A DNA stretch of 64,000 bases from Otariodibacter oris (GCF_009684715.1 NZ_CP016604.1:1193262-1257261); one strand, 5' to 3'; counted from the stretch's first letter, positions 9,571-19,585 are shown. Notes: generated from the letters alone by a model not told the origin. Made by a program: numbers and translations.

Positions 9571-11130
9571 CTATACTTTATCTAAACCATTTTCACACCA
9601 TTTAAGTTTCTCTACTATACTCTTTTCAAGTAGCATATCATTCTCAGGCAATGATGCTCTTGTCGCTTCATTATGCCAAAGATGATATGCAATGGCAGAA
9701 AACTTTATATTAGCTCTTTTTCCTCCATTATTAAAAAATCGAGCAACAAATTCACTATCTTCTCTTCCCCAACCAATAAAATCACTATTAAATCCATTAA
9801 TTGCTACTGCATCTTCTTTAAAAAACGCCATATTGCAACCGCGAATTGCTTTATAATTATCTTTAGTTTCTTTATTTAAAATTGCAGTAGATAGCAGAGG
9901 TATTCGAATAGCTGATAATCTTTTTTCAATTCTTGTTTCTAGTCCCTTTTCATACCATTTTAATACCCTATAATTGGTAGGATCAGATAATAACTTTGCT
10001 GTTTTTTCCTCTGTTAGCATCACTCTTCCACCTTGAACAAATAAGCCTTTTTTAGCAGATTTTTTGTGATCAACAATAAATTTTGGATGAAGAACCATAT
10101 CTCCATCAATAATCACTATATATTCATGTTCTGCCATAGATAAAGCTTTATTTCGAGATTCCGCTAGCCTAAAACCAATATCCTCTTGCCAAGCATGTTT
10201 CAGTGGAATTGGAAATATTTTTTGTAATCGCTCTATCATATCTTTAGTTTCTGCTGTTGACCCATCATCAGCAACAATAACTTCATTAGGTAATATTTCT
10301 TGATTCAAGACAGAATACAATACAGCCTCTAGTGCATCAGTTCTATTATAAGTAGTAATAATTAGTGATACTTCGATCTCTTGATTTAACTCAAACAACT
10401 TTACATATTTATAGTAGGAGCCACATGCATTAGCAAAAGATATAACGAAACCATCCGATCCCGATAAGATACCTTTTTTAAAGAAATAATTTTTTATGAA
10501 TGCGGAAAAACCGTGCCCTACTGCCGAAAAGATGGAAGCTCTCTTATTAAATCTATTTTGCTCAGCAAATAATGTAGTATATTGCTGCATCTTATTGATC
10601 AGTGCAGTAGCTCCATCAAATGAGTAGTGCAAAAAATGATTATTTAATCGAATAACTGAGATATCAGGAGACAATTCTAAGGATTCGTGAACTTGCTTAT
10701 CATTAAATTTTACTGACGAACGATGATATAACCTTTTAACATAATCAGGATACCATCCACACGTTTTTATGGCTTTTCCTCTATAATGATTAATCCGTAA
10801 AATTTCATAAACTTTATTTATATCTGTAAAGTCAATTTTACTAATTTCATTAATCAATTCTGGATCAAATATTTCATCACTATCAATATTAATAATCCAA
10901 TCATAATTGGCAAGCTCCGCTGCTAAATTTTTCATTGGACCGAATCCAATGAAATCATGATAATGAATCTTAACATTCTTAAATTGTTGTGCTATTTCTA
11001 TTGAATTATCCATTGAACCATTATCAAGGATAATTACCTCTGCAAAATCTTGTAATGAAGATAAACTTTTATGAAGATATTTACTTGCGTTTTTAACTAG
11101 CATCGTAACGCTAATAGGTAACTTATTCAT
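9571..11130 (-). CDS. Two-domain family 2 glycosyltransferase (probable lipooligosaccharide core)
   Basis: The 519-residue protein holds two complete GT2 catalytic domains. The first (about residues 1-250) resembles the LgtF/WaaE beta-glucosyltransferase group: SVTMLVKNAS, then LDNGSMDNS and the metal motif NIDSDE. The second (about 255-510) starts VSLIITTYNR, has ADDGSTAET and IIDGDMV, and ends with the acceptor-site motif GWGREDSEFVARF. No signal peptide or membrane segment is seen, so it should act on the cytoplasmic side of the membrane. It is likely to add two sugars of the lipooligosaccharide outer core, but donor and acceptor cannot be read from sequence. nagK follows upstream by 11 bases, suggesting cotranscription. 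Confidence 0.8.
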   Translation of the reverse strand: MNKLPISVTMLVKNASKYLHKSLSSLQDFAEVIILDNGSMDNSIEIAQQFKNVKIHYHDFIGFGPMKNLAAELANYDWIINIDSDEIFDPELINEISKIDFTDINKVYEILRINHYRGKAIKTCGWYPDYVKRLYHRSSVKFNDKQVHESLELSPDISVIRLNNHFLHYSFDGATALINKMQQYTTLFAEQNRFNKRASIFSAVGHGFSAFIKNYFFKKGILSGSDGFVISFANACGSYYKYVKLFELNQEIEVSLIITTYNRTDALEAVLYSVLNQEILPNEVIVADDGSTAETKDMIERLQKIFPIPLKHAWQEDIGFRLAESRNKALSMAEHEYIVIIDGDMVLHPKFIVDHKKSAKKGLFVQGGRVMLTEEKTAKLLSDPTNYRVLKWYEKGLETRIEKRLSAIRIPLLSTAILNKETKDNYKAIRGCNMAFFKEDAVAINGFNSDFIGWGREDSEFVARFFNNGGKRANIKFSAIAYHLWHNEATRASLPENDMLLEKSIVEKLKWCENGLDKV

Positions 11131-11141
11131 TTCTATTATCT

Positions 11142-12059
11142 CTATTTTAAAAATAATGCAGCGGCGCCACGTACTCCACCAGAATCACCATGTATTGCCT
11201 TTTTAATTACAGGTACTTTAGCTATATTTAATAGGTATTTAGGTAGTACTTTTGGTAATGCTTCATAAATATAATCAAAATTAGATAATCCTCCACCAAA
11301 TACGATCATATCAGGATCTAAAATTGTGATTAGATTACCGACACCAGTTGCCATTAGCTCAATAAATTTATTTACAAAATCAACAGTTTTCTGTTCACCT
11401 TGATAAAAACGACTAATAATGGTTTTTGCATCAATATTCTCGCCAACTAAATCTCGATATAAAAACTCAAAACCCCGTCCAGAAAGATACGTATCTAAGC
11501 AAGCAATATTCCCACATCCACAATCATAGATTGGTGCTTTATCCCCACCCAATAATTTAAGTGCATGGTAGTTTAATTGAATATGCCCAACTTCACCTGC
11601 CATACCAATACTGCCGGAATGAACTTTACCATCAAAAACAAGCCCACCGCCGAAGCCTGTTCCAATAATAAGTCCTAATACTGTTGGATACTGCTGATTT
11701 TCACTATCCCACGCCTCTGATAGAGCAAAACAATTGGCATCATTTTCCCCTCTTACTTCACGATTTAAGCGTTGGGATAAATCATTTAAAATATTTTTAC
11801 CATCTGCAACTTTAATATTAGATATTTTTGCGATACCTGTTTCTTTATGCACAAAACCCGGTAAGCCTAAACCCACAAATCCTTTTGTTTCAAATTTCGA
11901 ATCGGCATTATTCACCAATGTTTCAATGGTAGTCAGCCAATCTTCATAACTTGTTTGAGGTGTCGCAACTCGCTCGCTATGCAATTTTTCTAGTTTTTCA
12001 TTAAAAACTGCCAACTCAATTTTTGTACCGCCAATGTCTAAACCATAATAAAACTTCAT
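11142..12059 (-). CDS. nagK: N-acetylglucosamine kinase (ROK family)
   Basis: A ROK-family sugar kinase of 305 residues with the N-terminal ATP loop [10 protein letters not shown] and the zinc-binding cluster [15 protein letters not shown] typical of the family. The whole N-terminal half ([19 protein letters not shown]) resembles NagK, which phosphorylates GlcNAc released from peptidoglycan or host glycans to GlcNAc-6-P. NanK (ManNAc kinase) is the main alternative in the same family, but nanA is 50 kb away in this window. It sits two bases after pgpB, so it is part of the same transcript. Confidence 0.85.
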   Translation of the reverse strand: MKFYYGLDIGGTKIELAVFNEKLEKLHSERVATPQTSYEDWLTTIETLVNNADSKFETKGFVGLGLPGFVHKETGIAKISNIKVADGKNILNDLSQRLNREVRGENDANCFALSEAWDSENQQYPTVLGLIIGTGFGGGLVFDGKVHSGSIGMAGEVGHIQLNYHALKLLGGDKAPIYDCGCGNIACLDTYLSGRGFEFLYRDLVGENIDAKTIISRFYQGEQKTVDFVNKFIELMATGVGNLITILDPDMIVFGGGLSNFDYIYEALPKVLPKYLLNIAKVPVIKKAIHGDSGGVRGAAALFLK

Positions 12060-12061
12060 TT

Positions 12062-12784
12062 TTAGCCCCTTTTCTTAAATAAGCTCCGAGTTTCTAGATA
12101 AGGTACTACGTAAATAAACATCACTAGGTTAAATACCCAAGCAATCAATGTACTTACGAAGAGATCAATAGGATAATGCATTCCTAATCGCAATCGACTG
12201 ATCAATATCAATCCAGCCCAAAAAACTGCAAAAATTTGCGAGAAAAAGACCGCTTGTCCAGACTGTCCTAGAAGAAACCCTGAAAATAATAATAACCAAG
12301 ACACTGCGAAAATAGTATGTCCTGAAGGGAATGAATATCCAAGTTCATCCGCTTGGTGTGAGACTATTGGCATTGTATCTTCCGTTGCAAACTCCATAAC
12401 TTCATTCTTTTGCTCAATTTTCGAAAGTGCATAAAATTGCTCTGAATCTGTATTGAACATCTGTGTGACAAAAGGGCGAGGTTCCTTAAATGCTAATTTT
12501 GCACCCTCTTTTATTATTTGGGTTCCCAAGATAGAACTTGCACAAATAAAGCCAACTAATAGCCATGAATAGCGATGGCGTGTAAGCCACATAATCCATA
12601 GCATAAATAACACACAAGTAATAAATGCATACGGTGTGGAACCAGCTTCTGTCCAAATAAGTAATCCTCTATCCAAATTGGGATATTGTAAATTTGTATC
12701 TAATAGCCATTGCCATCGATTCAACCACGCAATAATAGGAATAAATAGCATTGCCAATGTAAAAAGGGATAATTTTTTAAGCAT
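12062..12784 (-). CDS. pgpB: Phosphatidylglycerophosphatase B (PAP2 family)
   Basis: A membrane PAP2 phosphatase that removes phosphate from phosphatidylglycerophosphate and can also act on undecaprenyl diphosphate. The three PAP2 motifs are present: [23 protein letters not shown] and [14 protein letters not shown], among about six membrane segments. The frame is open to 12799, but the ATG at 12784 ([10 protein letters not shown]) has AGGA seven bases upstream and is preferred (240 residues). An exact uptake signal lies inside the gene at 12248-12257. Confidence 0.9.
   Translation of the reverse strand: MLKKLSLFTLAMLFIPIIAWLNRWQWLLDTNLQYPNLDRGLLIWTEAGSTPYAFITCVLFMLWIMWLTRHRYSWLLVGFICASSILGTQIIKEGAKLAFKEPRPFVTQMFNTDSEQFYALSKIEQKNEVMEFATEDTMPIVSHQADELGYSFPSGHTIFAVSWLLLFSGFLLGQSGQAVFFSQIFAVFWAGLILISRLRLGMHYPIDLFVSTLIAWVFNLVMFIYVVPYLETRSLFKKRG
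12248..12257 (-). repeat. DNA uptake signal (Apl type), exact core
   Basis: GACCGCTTGT on the plus strand is the exact complement of ACAAGCGGTC, the uptake signal core of the A. pleuropneumoniae clade. It lies inside pgpB. Confidence 0.8.
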
Positions 12785-12846
12785 AACGATCCTAACCATA
12801 TAAAAACCACTTGAACCTACAAGCAGTTAAATTCACATAACAATTC

Positions 12847-13161
12847 TTAAATAACCTTTGTTGCCTTAGGTAAACTGATCTTTTTATCCTCACTTTGACG
12901 ATATAAAACCAAAATATGCCCTATCGTTTGAACATTAATCGCTAAAGTTTCACGAACAATGGCATTGATAATTAATTGCTTAGTTTCACGATCTGCACCT
13001 GAAATTTTTACTTTAATTAATTCATGGTGATTCAATGCACTATCTATCTCTGCAAGTACACCTTCTGTTAAACCATTATTTCCTAACATAACGACTGGAC
13101 TCAGACGATGAGCTAAGCTTTTAAGATATTGTTTTTGTTTAGTAGTTAATATAATTGACAT
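12847..13161 (-). CDS. yhbY: Ribosome assembly RNA-binding protein YhbY
   Basis: A 104-residue single CRM-domain protein. The family's GxxG RNA-binding loop is in VVMLGNNGLTEGVLAEI, followed by HHELIKVKISG and QTIGHILVLYRQ. YhbY binds the large-subunit precursor in E. coli and is thought to help 50S assembly. It is 62 bases upstream of pgpB on the same strand. Its promoter must be in the gap to argG. Confidence 0.93.
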   Translation of the reverse strand: MSIILTTKQKQYLKSLAHRLSPVVMLGNNGLTEGVLAEIDSALNHHELIKVKISGADRETKQLIINAIVRETLAINVQTIGHILVLYRQSEDKKISLPKATKVI

Positions 13162-13412
13162 TTAATTTTGCCTTTCTGAATAAAAATCTGCGGGAAAATA
13201 GCATAAATAGACTTTTTTTTAAAGAAGGATTTGAATATCCAATTGCTTCTATCTTTTAATACACTTAGAAAATGTTATATAAAACCAACTATGTCCCTTG
13301 TTGTAACCTTAAGGATAGAAGTAAGAAAATATCGCCAGTTTAAGAAAAAAGTACTCAAATCAAGAATGAGATATTGTTATCTTTCTTATTAATACAATTT
13401 TAGTTAAATAAA

Positions 13413-13477
13413 AGAGTTAAGAACTATATTTTATATATAATAATTGGGCTTTAATTTTCGCCAAATTAAGATAGAAT
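13413..13477 (+). promoter_or_regulatory. Probable argG promoter region
   Basis: The 389-base gap 13162-13550 separates divergent yhbY and argG and holds no gene that I can see. Two -10-like boxes face argG: TATAAT at 13436-13441 and TAGAAT at 13472-13477. The second has TTTAAT 16 bases upstream. Neither has a strong -35, and I found no convincing paired ArgR box. Confidence 0.3.
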
Positions 13478-13508
13478 ACGTCCCCTGAACACAAAAAGTT
13501 TTGTGTGA

Positions 13509-14882
<1,374 letters not shown>

Positions 14883-14890
14883 TAAATGTT

Positions 14891-14930
14891 AAAAAAATCG
14901 CACTGCGTTAATTCAGTGCGATTTTTTTAT
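14891..14930 (+). terminator. Rho-independent terminator of argG
   Basis: A 14-bp perfect stem (14892-14905 with 14914-14927; GC-rich part ATCGCACTG / CAGTGCGAT) with an 8-base loop, ending in a run of seven T, begins nine bases after the argG stop. The A-run on the other side would let it act in both directions. Confidence 0.92.
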
Positions 14931-14984
14931 AAGGTAGTTGTAACTAATACGCAAACTAAAAATTTATATCATTAAGGATTTGAT

Positions 14985-15287
14985 ATGCAGAAACCTAAAA
15001 ATAGACCATCAGGGCGTCAATTACTATCAGAAAATCTCGAATTTAATCAAATTTCTCCTCCATTTATCCCTCTATTTTTCCCCGATCCTGTGAAGAAAAG
15101 ACAGATTGTTTGGGAATTTGAACAAGAAGACGGCATAAGATACACTGGTAAAGCAAAAAGAAATTCTATTACATTGCCTACTGGACTCCCTTTAGGAAAA
15201 CATATGCTTACTGTTATCGTGGGACAACCGCTGTTACAAAAAGGCTATAAAATTTATAAATGTAACATTACTATAATCGAGAAGTAA
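14985..15287 (+). CDS. Small protein resembling the N-terminal domain of MalQ
   Basis: A 100-residue protein with a good ribosome-binding site (AAGGATTTGATATG). It has no signal peptide. Residues about 28-82 resemble the N-terminal beta-sandwich of E. coli 4-alpha-glucanotransferase MalQ: WEFEQEDGIRYTGKA recalls WLLTTEEGTQYKGHV, and LPTGLPLGKHMLTV recalls LPTKLPEGYHTLTL. The catalytic barrel is wholly absent; a stop and a terminator follow directly. It is either the remnant of a lost malQ or a free-standing carbohydrate-binding or regulatory domain. Function is unknown, and the resemblance is my own reading by eye. Confidence 0.6.
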   Translation: MQKPKNRPSGRQLLSENLEFNQISPPFIPLFFPDPVKKRQIVWEFEQEDGIRYTGKAKRNSITLPTGLPLGKHMLTVIVGQPLLQKGYKIYKCNITIIEK

Positions 15288-15321
15288 AAATTCTTACATA
15301 AATTCCAAGGATACATTCAAC

Positions 15322-15357
15322 GTGTGGTTGATTTCGACTCTTCAACCACACTTTTTT
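15322..15357 (+). terminator. Rho-independent terminator after the MalQ-like gene
   Basis: A perfect 10-bp stem GTGTGGTTGA / TCAACCACAC (15322-15331, 15342-15351) with a 10-base loop is followed by six T. It lies between the small plus-strand gene and the convergent gcvA. Confidence 0.88.
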
Positions 15358-15365
15358 CATGCAAA

Positions 15366-16259
15366 CTAAGAAAGATTAATTTCTTCCACAATCCATTCTA
15401 CAAAATGTTTTACTTTTGAAATGTCTGACATTTCTGGAGGGTAAACAACGTAAAACGACTTCTCATCATATAGCCCTGTGGAAAAAGGTTCAATTAAATG
15501 GCCTTGTTCCAATTCATGTTGAGCTACGATTTTGTTAGCTATCGCTATACCTTGTTGGTGCATTGCCGCTTGTAACGCCATGAATGTGTGACTGAACATG
15601 GTGCCTATTTCATCAATATCTATCTTAGATAATAATCCAAAATGCTCCACTACTCTTTTCCATTTATTTCGGCTAAATACATGAAGCAATGTTTTACCAA
15701 TTAAATCTTCAGGACCATTTAAAGGATAACGCTCTAAATATTCTGGGGAAGCCAAAATTACAAGTGGAGACTCACCTAATCGAACAGATTCAACATTTTG
15801 CCAATGGCCAGCACCATAATAAATGGCAACGTCAATTTCTTTACCTAGTAACCCTTCATCTTGATCGACACCTTTAATTCTGACTTCAATATCGGGAAAT
15901 TTTTGGTGGAAATCATTCAATCTAGGCACCAACCAATGCATACCAAATGTTTGAGGAACGCTAATAGTCAATACTTGTCGATTATTTTTTTGACGAATTT
16001 TATCTGTAGCTGTCGCGATATGTTCTAATAGTGGTCTAATATCATCAAAATATTGACTCCCAAGCTCAGTCAATTCCAATAATCTGTTCTTTCGATGAAA
16101 TAATTTTACACTTAAAAAATCTTCTAATAGTTTAATTTGATGACTCACAGCTGCTTGCGTAACAAACAACTCCTCTGCGGCTTTAGTAAAGTTCAAATGA
16201 CGAGCAGCCGATTCAAAAGCTTTTAATGCATTTAGTGGGGGAAGTTTTTTATTACTCAT
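15366..16259 (-). CDS. gcvA: LysR-type regulator GcvA
   Basis: A 297-residue LysR regulator. The N-terminus (LPPLNALKAFESAARHLNF, then helix-turn-helix ELFVTQAAVSHQIKLLEDFL) is nearly that of E. coli GcvA. The effector domain shares HWLVPRL and the GIAIANKIVAQHELEQG region. GcvA controls the glycine cleavage operon according to glycine and purine supply, and activates the small RNA GcvB. Here gcvB starts divergently about 120 bases upstream, which strongly supports the assignment. The glycine cleavage genes are not in the window. Confidence 0.92.
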   Translation of the reverse strand: MSNKKLPPLNALKAFESAARHLNFTKAAEELFVTQAAVSHQIKLLEDFLSVKLFHRKNRLLELTELGSQYFDDIRPLLEHIATATDKIRQKNNRQVLTISVPQTFGMHWLVPRLNDFHQKFPDIEVRIKGVDQDEGLLGKEIDVAIYYGAGHWQNVESVRLGESPLVILASPEYLERYPLNGPEDLIGKTLLHVFSRNKWKRVVEHFGLLSKIDIDEIGTMFSHTFMALQAAMHQQGIAIANKIVAQHELEQGHLIEPFSTGLYDEKSFYVVYPPEMSDISKVKHFVEWIVEEINLS

Positions 16260-16344
16260 ATATTTTCACTAGTGGTTGTTTTTTACATAGTTATTTTAAA
16301 CTATATCATTAATTTTTTTAATAAATAAAATAAAAAAATATCGT

Positions 16345-16373
16345 TTGTTAGAGCAGTACGATCAGGCTAAAAT
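16345..16373 (+). promoter_or_regulatory. Sigma-70 promoter of gcvB
   Basis: TTGTTA (16345-16350) and TAAAAT (16368-16373) are spaced by exactly 17 bases, putting the start of transcription near 16381. The AT-rich stretch 16290-16344 between it and gcvA is where GcvA would be expected to bind. Confidence 0.78.
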
Positions 16374-16380
16374 ACTCGCC

Positions 16381-16577
16381 GTACTTAGATAAAAGGTTGT
16401 AATTAACGCTTTGCTCCATATGGAGAATTTTGTTGATTACTTTGAATTTAAGTATGATGTTGTGTTTGCATATTGGTCTAGGAAACTAGACAAGAGTAAC
16501 TAAGTTACTCGTTTCACTTCCTGTATATTTTGAACCTCTTATTTGGTTTGTGACCGCCTACTTTAGGCGGTTTTTTT
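16381..16577 (+). ncRNA. gcvB: Small regulatory RNA GcvB
   Basis: A roughly 197-nt RNA gene divergent from gcvA, in the same place as GcvB of enterobacteria. It has the G/U-rich R1 element (16455-16476, TGATGTTGTGTTTGCATATT). A hairpin GTCTAG-GAAA-CTAGAC follows (16476-16491), then GAGTAAC-TAA-GTTACTC (16494-16510). The most conserved GcvB block is next (TTTCACTTCCTGTATATTT, 16512-16530), and a terminator ends it. Each part has its counterpart in the same order in E. coli GcvB. GcvB acts through Hfq by base pairing to repress many amino-acid transport and synthesis mRNAs. R1 here is shorter than in E. coli. The 5' end is inferred from the promoter. Confidence 0.93.
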
Positions 16578-16578
16578 A
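16553..16578 (+). terminator. Terminator of gcvB
   Basis: A perfect 8-bp stem ACCGCCTA / TAGGCGGT with a 3-base loop, followed by a run of T. A 3' terminator U-run is also needed for Hfq binding. Beyond it, 16579-16743 holds only the ilvE leader. Confidence 0.92.
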
Positions 16579-16743
16579 TATCAAAAATCCTTGGTATTCT
16601 ATCACAACTAAAAATTCTAGCTAGTAAATCCATTTTTTTATATAAATCTCCCTAATTTTTATCTCTTACTCTTTTCAAAACTATCTTGAATGGTGTAAAT
16701 TCATGCTTATTGCAAACAACAAATAAAACAAGGATAAAATAAC

Positions 16744-17763
16744 ATGACTAAAAATATTGATTGGCAAAATCTTGGATTTTCTTACATAAAAACAGATTAT
16801 CGTTTTATTGCACACTGGAAAAATGGGGAATGGAATGAAGGAGAACTTACTCAAGATGATACACTACATATCCATGAAGGGTCTCCTGCACTCCACTATG
16901 GACAACAATGTTTTGAGGGCTTAAAAGCCTATCGTTGCAAAGATAATTCTATCAACCTTTTCCGTCCTGAAGAAAATGCTAAAAGACTTCAAAAAAGTTG
17001 TGCTCGCTTATTAATGCCACAAGTTCCTGCTGAATTATTCATTCGTGCATGTACAGAAGTGGTAAAAGCAAATAAAGATTGGCTTGGCCCCTATGGTAGT
17101 GGTGCAACACTTTATTTACGCCCATTTGTTATTGGTGTAGGGGAAAACCTTGGGCTACATTCCGCTCCTGAATTTATATTCAGCGTATTTTGTTGTCCTG
17201 TTGGAGCCTATTTCAAAAATGGGATGAAACCCTCTAATTTCTTAATTTCAGAATATGATAGAGCAGCTCCAGCCGGTACTGGTGCAGCTAAAGTAGGTGG
17301 GAATTATGCTGCAAGCTTATACCCAGGGAAATTAGCAAAAGAAAGAAACTTTGCAGACTGTATCTACCTTGATCCAAAAACACACACAAAAATAGAAGAA
17401 GTTGGTGCAGCAAACTTTTTCGGTATCACAGCAGACAATAAATTTATCACGCCAAATTCTCCATCTATTTTACCAAGTATTACTAAATACTCCCTACTCT
17501 ATCTTGCAAAAGAAAGATTAGGCTTAGAAGCGATAGAAGGGGATATCTATATTGATAAACTCGATCAATTTATTGAAGCCGGTGCATGTGGCACAGCCGC
17601 TGTAATATCACCAATCGGTGGTATCCAGTATGGTGATGATTTCCATGTATTCTATTCAGAAACAGAAGTGGGTCCTATCACACAACGTCTATATGATGAA
17701 TTAGTGGGTATCCAATTTGGTGATATTGAAGCCCCTGAAGGTTGGATAGTTAAAGTAGAATAA
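16744..17763 (+). CDS. ilvE: Branched-chain amino acid aminotransferase
   Basis: A 339-residue class IV PLP aminotransferase that makes Val, Leu and Ile from their keto acids. The PLP lysine is K183 in [14 protein letters not shown], a context typical of the longer eukaryote-like branch of the family and unlike E. coli Ilv[16 protein letters not shown] and the [14 protein letters not shown] phosphate-binding loop are present. The ribosome-binding site is AGGA nine bases upstream of ATG. The C/A-rich leader just before it could pair with GcvB (see findings). A strong terminator follows. Confidence 0.93.
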   Translation: MTKNIDWQNLGFSYIKTDYRFIAHWKNGEWNEGELTQDDTLHIHEGSPALHYGQQCFEGLKAYRCKDNSINLFRPEENAKRLQKSCARLLMPQVPAELFIRACTEVVKANKDWLGPYGSGATLYLRPFVIGVGENLGLHSAPEFIFSVFCCPVGAYFKNGMKPSNFLISEYDRAAPAGTGAAKVGGNYAASLYPGKLAKERNFADCIYLDPKTHTKIEEVGAANFFGITADNKFITPNSPSILPSITKYSLLYLAKERLGLEAIEGDIYIDKLDQFIEAGACGTAAVISPIGGIQYGDDFHVFYSETEVGPITQRLYDELVGIQFGDIEAPEGWIVKVE

Positions 17764-17773
17764 ACTCAGCAAA

Positions 17774-17816
17774 ATAAAACAGTTAAATCTAAAATAAACC
17801 GATTTAACTGTTTTAT
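17774..17816 (+). terminator. Terminator of ilvE
   Basis: A perfect 16-bp stem (17774-17789 with 17801-17816; core AAAACAGTTAAATC) with an 11-base loop and T-rich end, 10 bases after the ilvE stop. The symmetric A/T flanks allow function in both directions. Confidence 0.85.
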
Positions 17817-17832
17817 TATTTAGAGAAGAATA

Positions 17833-18183
17833 ATGATGATAAAACGATTTAATGTAGGTAAACGCCTATCAGAAATGGCTATCTATAATGGTGTCGCATA
17901 TCTAGCAGGACAAGTTCCAGAAGATGACTCACAAGATATGTATGGTCAAACAAAACAAGTTTTAGCCGAAATAGATAAACTATTAGCAGAAGCAAACACA
18001 AGTAAAGAGCGTATCTTAATGGCACAAGTCTTTATTTCTAATATGCTCGAATTTGACGAAATGAATAAAGCTTGGGATGAATGGGTTTCAGATGGAAATG
18101 CACCACCTAGAGCAGCTGTCGAAGCTCGATTAGCCAATCCAAACTGGAAAGTAGAAATTGTGATCACCGCAGCAACGACTTAA
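17833..18183 (+). CDS. RidA-family (YjgF/YoaB-like) protein
   Basis: A 116-residue Rid-superfamily protein: NGVAYLAGQVPEDDSQD, then QVLAEIDKLLAEANTSKERILMAQVFI, and the PPRAAVEARLANPNWKVEI end with the conserved arginine. RidA enzymes hydrolyse reactive enamine/imine intermediates made by PLP enzymes, which suits the place after ilvE. The short form resembles the YoaB branch more than archetypal RidA, so the exact substrate is open. Two ATGs lie in tandem (17833 and 17836), either one possible after AGAAG. Confidence 0.85.
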   Translation: MMIKRFNVGKRLSEMAIYNGVAYLAGQVPEDDSQDMYGQTKQVLAEIDKLLAEANTSKERILMAQVFISNMLEFDEMNKAWDEWVSDGNAPPRAAVEARLANPNWKVEIVITAATT

Positions 18184-18202
18184 ATTTTAATCGGAGAATA
18201 TT

Positions 18203-18952
18203 ATGAAGTTTTGCACCTCTTTTATTTTAACCGCCATGCTCTCATTACCCTCATTAGCTAATGCAACAGCAACTAATCAACGCCCTCCACCGACTACGTT
18301 TATCAATATTGCTGAACGACTCGCACCGAATACCGATCCCGCTTCACAAATTTACAATACCGCCTATAACAACACTGCATTTATTACTGCGACGACAAAT
18401 AAATTGTCACAACCTGAACCTTCTACACCCACGGATCTTAAAAATCGTATTGCGAAAGGTGGACTCATTATTATTCATCGCTATACAGGGTCAGGGGGAA
18501 GAGACGGTAATGCTATTCCCGGTTCTATGGACGATGGGCAAAGAATTTCCGAGAAAAGTACAAATTTAATGCAACAGCTTGGTAATGTATACACTTCGCT
18601 TAATGCGCCGATTAGTGCGGTTTGGTCAAGTGAATATTACTTTGTTTATCAGCATGCGTTAGCCGCAATGGGAAAACCTGTAATCATGAATCGTGATCTT
18701 ACTGGATCACTTTATTTTAGAGATAACGACGAATTACAACGCTCATTACAAGGGCTACGTAACAGAACCGTTACACCCCCACCAGCTGGCACAAATATTG
18801 TCCTTTTTACACATCAAGGGAAATTTGATAAAGCTTATGGCTATTACTTAAACCCTGGTCAAACTATTATTTTTCAACCTGATGGGTCGGGAAAACCCAA
18901 TGTGATTGCCAACCTAACTTTAGATGAATGGTTAGCCTTAGCTAATGAATAA
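18203..18952 (+). CDS. Exported histidine-phosphatase-like protein with altered active site
   Basis: A 249-residue protein with a Sec signal peptide (1-22, LPSLANATA). Residues about 80-249 look like the periplasmic branch of the histidine phosphatase superfamily: GGLIIIHRYTG as first strand, ISEKSTNLMQQLG, VWSSEYYFVYQHAL, then IVLFTHQGKF and TIIFQPDGSGKPNVIANLTLDEW. In active members the first strand ends Arg-His; here the order is His-Arg (H92-R93), so the phospho-accepting histidine appears displaced. The second histidine (H204 in THQG) is kept. It may be inactive, or use a shifted register. It follows the RidA-like gene by 19 bases. Substrate unknown. Confidence 0.65.
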   Translation: MKFCTSFILTAMLSLPSLANATATNQRPPPTTFINIAERLAPNTDPASQIYNTAYNNTAFITATTNKLSQPEPSTPTDLKNRIAKGGLIIIHRYTGSGGRDGNAIPGSMDDGQRISEKSTNLMQQLGNVYTSLNAPISAVWSSEYYFVYQHALAAMGKPVIMNRDLTGSLYFRDNDELQRSLQGLRNRTVTPPPAGTNIVLFTHQGKFDKAYGYYLNPGQTIIFQPDGSGKPNVIANLTLDEWLALANE

Positions 18953-18985
18953 AACACAAATATAGGGGTTAATAAATAGCCCCTT

Positions 18986-19561
18986 TTATTTCAACCTAAA
19001 TCTTCCTCTACTGTAACGAGTTTTCATTAAAGCTAATATTTTTTGCTTATCCGAGCCAACTTGTTGTTCGCTATTATGGGCAACAATTAATGAATGTTGA
19101 ATAGAATGTGCATGAGTAATCGCAATAGCTAATGCATCAGCAGCATCAGCTTGAGGCTTAGCCGAAAGCTTTAAAATACGTGTTACCATATCCTGTACTT
19201 GTACCTTATCCGCTGAACCAATTCCCACCACCGTTTGTTTGACTAATCTGGCTGCATATTCAAATACGGGTAAATCTTGATTTACTGCTGCAACAATCGC
19301 TGTTCCACGAGCTTGCCCTAGTTTTAAGGCAGAATCAGGATTCTTTGCCATAAAGACCTGTTCAATCGCAAACATATCAGGTTGAAATTGCGTAATGATT
19401 TCCGTTACTCCCGCATAAATTCTCTTTAAACGTGTTGGCAGATCATCCACTGAAGTACGAATTGCCCCACTACCTAAATAATCCAATTGCTTACCTGTTT
19501 GCTTAATCACACCGTATCCCGTCACTCTTGAACCAGGATCAATGCCTAAGATAATTGCCAT
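18986..19561 (-). CDS. ruvC: Crossover junction endodeoxyribonuclease RuvC
   Basis: RuvC cuts Holliday junctions with RuvAB. The acidic residues of the RNase H-like active site are seen in [26 protein letters not shown] and [16 protein letters not shown]. The frame runs to 19579, but the ATG at 19561 ([11 protein letters not shown]) is the family start and has AGGGA upstream; this gives 191 residues. It is the last gene of the aspS-nudB-yebC-lipoprotein-ruvC series; ruvA and ruvB are not in the window. Confidence 0.96.
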   Translation of the reverse strand: MAIILGIDPGSRVTGYGVIKQTGKQLDYLGSGAIRTSVDDLPTRLKRIYAGVTEIITQFQPDMFAIEQVFMAKNPDSALKLGQARGTAIVAAVNQDLPVFEYAARLVKQTVVGIGSADKVQVQDMVTRILKLSAKPQADAADALAIAITHAHSIQHSLIVAHNSEQQVGSDKQKILALMKTRYSRGRFRLK

Positions 19562-19585
19562 CAAAATTCCCTTTATCAAAATACT

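Noticed and set aside
13230-13245. TGAATATCCAATTG as an ArgR box for argG
   Set aside because: Only one half matches, and it is over 300 bases from the argG start.
18261-18569. Open frame of 102 codons in another frame within the exported phosphatase-like gene
   Set aside because: The main frame has a signal peptide, ribosome-binding site and family motifs; this one has none.
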